A DNA stretch of 48,502 nt from Butyricicoccus_A sp963601915 (GTDB lineage: Bacteria > Bacillota > Clostridia > Oscillospirales > Butyricicoccaceae). The stretch covers positions 1-48,502 of the forward strand of contig CAVCGL010000016.1 of the NCBI GenBank assembly GCA_963601915.1, written 5' to 3'. The notes beneath the pieces were generated by a model. The model saw only the letters and a list, made by a program, of their open reading frames with translations, was not told the origin of the DNA and searched no databases. A program made the position numbers and the translations under genes. Shown here one piece after another: positions 48,391 to 48,502 of the stretch. Position 1 is the stretch's first letter. Each line of letters opens with the position of its first letter.

Positions 48391-48502
48391 ATGCCAAGAG
48401 GAAAGCCAAATAAAAAATACGACGGAGAGTTCAAGGTGCAAGTAGTGGAAACCATGGAACGAGAAGGGCTAAGTCTTCATGAAGCGGCAAGACAATTTGG
48501 AA
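48391..48502 (+). CDS. IS3-family transposase OrfA, N-terminal fragment
   Basis: Only the first 37 codons are in the window: MPRGKPNKKYDGEFKVQVV and then a helix-turn-helix beginning GLSLHEAARQFG. This is the usual start of IS3/IS150-type OrfA, the DNA-binding subunit made before frameshifting into OrfB. The GGGG ribosome site lies 9 bases upstream of the ATG and inside the terminal hairpin. The rest lies beyond the right edge. Confidence 0.8.
   Translation, partial: MPRGKPNKKYDGEFKVQVVETMEREGLSLHEAARQFG

Larger units (their letters stand above)
48330..48502 (+). mobile_element. IS3-like insertion sequence, left end
   Basis: From 48330 the sequence starts TG and continues as an IS150/IS3-type terminal repeat (TGCACTGCACCCC, then TTTGTTAGACA). 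It interrupts the DUF4097 gene. A large hairpin (48337-48383) precedes a transposase OrfA frame. The element runs off the right edge, so the right end and target duplication cannot be seen. Confidence 0.75.

Noticed and set aside
1..48502. tRNA, rRNA or CRISPR array
   Set aside because: No cloverleaf with CCA-type end, rRNA signature or regularly spaced repeat array was recognised on either strand.

Overview
The window looks like a chromosomal stretch of an anaerobic, Gram-positive Clostridia-type Firmicute, perhaps an Oscillospirales / Butyricicoccaceae-like gut commensal. The genus is a guess. The class rests on strong AGGAGG-type ribosome sites, consensus sigma-A promoters, a SAM-I riboswitch, LicT/RAT antitermination, T-tailed hairpin terminators, a clostridial 2[4Fe-4S] ferredoxin, a hybrid-cluster protein and oxygen-sensitive CoA-dehydratase/activase proteins. 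No rRNA, tRNA or CRISPR array was found.

Layout. 1-2.6 kb: an inositol-type catabolic unit (sugar-phosphate isomerase fragment, iolG) with a LacI regulator and paired operators. 2.7-7.4 kb: a YmdB-like macrodomain protein and a two-gene activase/dehydratase operon. 7.7-10.7 kb: an orphan adenylation-domain enzyme, then metK behind a SAM riboswitch. 10.8-14.5 kb: a ribose/galactose-type ABC importer. 14.5-15.4 kb: a long T-rich gene-free region. 15.4-18.8 kb: gldA-udp, degV and a small orphan gene. 18.8-21.1 kb: an MFS transporter and an aldo/keto reductase. 21.2-22.2 kb: an AT-rich TIR-SEL1 gene broken at a G6 tract. 22.4-25.8 kb: a PTS IICBA permease and its LicT-type antiterminator, each preceded by a RAT/terminator. 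26-30 kb: DeoR and HAD hydrolase, a membrane acyltransferase, and an AAA-CYTH fusion. 30-31.9 kb: SstT and a ferredoxin. 32-36.8 kb: a methionine / one-carbon operon (reactivation protein, MetH, homocysteine methyltransferase-MetF fusion). 36.9-42.7 kb: a small alarmone synthetase, a degenerate MptE-like protein and a 1457-residue activase/dehydratase fusion. 42.9-46.6 kb: a BspA-like zinc-ribbon protein, Hcp and cardiolipin synthase. 46.7-48.5 kb: a PadR-DUF1700-DUF4097 envelope operon cut by an IS3-like element that runs off the window.

How it fits together. Sugar uptake (PTS, ABC importer, MFS), inositol and glycerol oxidation and nucleoside salvage feed carbon. MetK, MetH with its separate reactivation protein, and the HMT-MetF fusion form a methyl-group cycle. 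Ferredoxin, Hcp and the two activase/dehydratase systems point to low-potential iron-sulfur chemistry.

The best candidate for an undescribed system is the pair of paralogous activase-activase-DUF2229-HgdB-like machines. One is split into two overlapping genes and one is fused into a single chain. The fused copy sits 10 bp upstream of a cysteine-rich MptE/DUF115-like protein that has lost the family's usual motifs.
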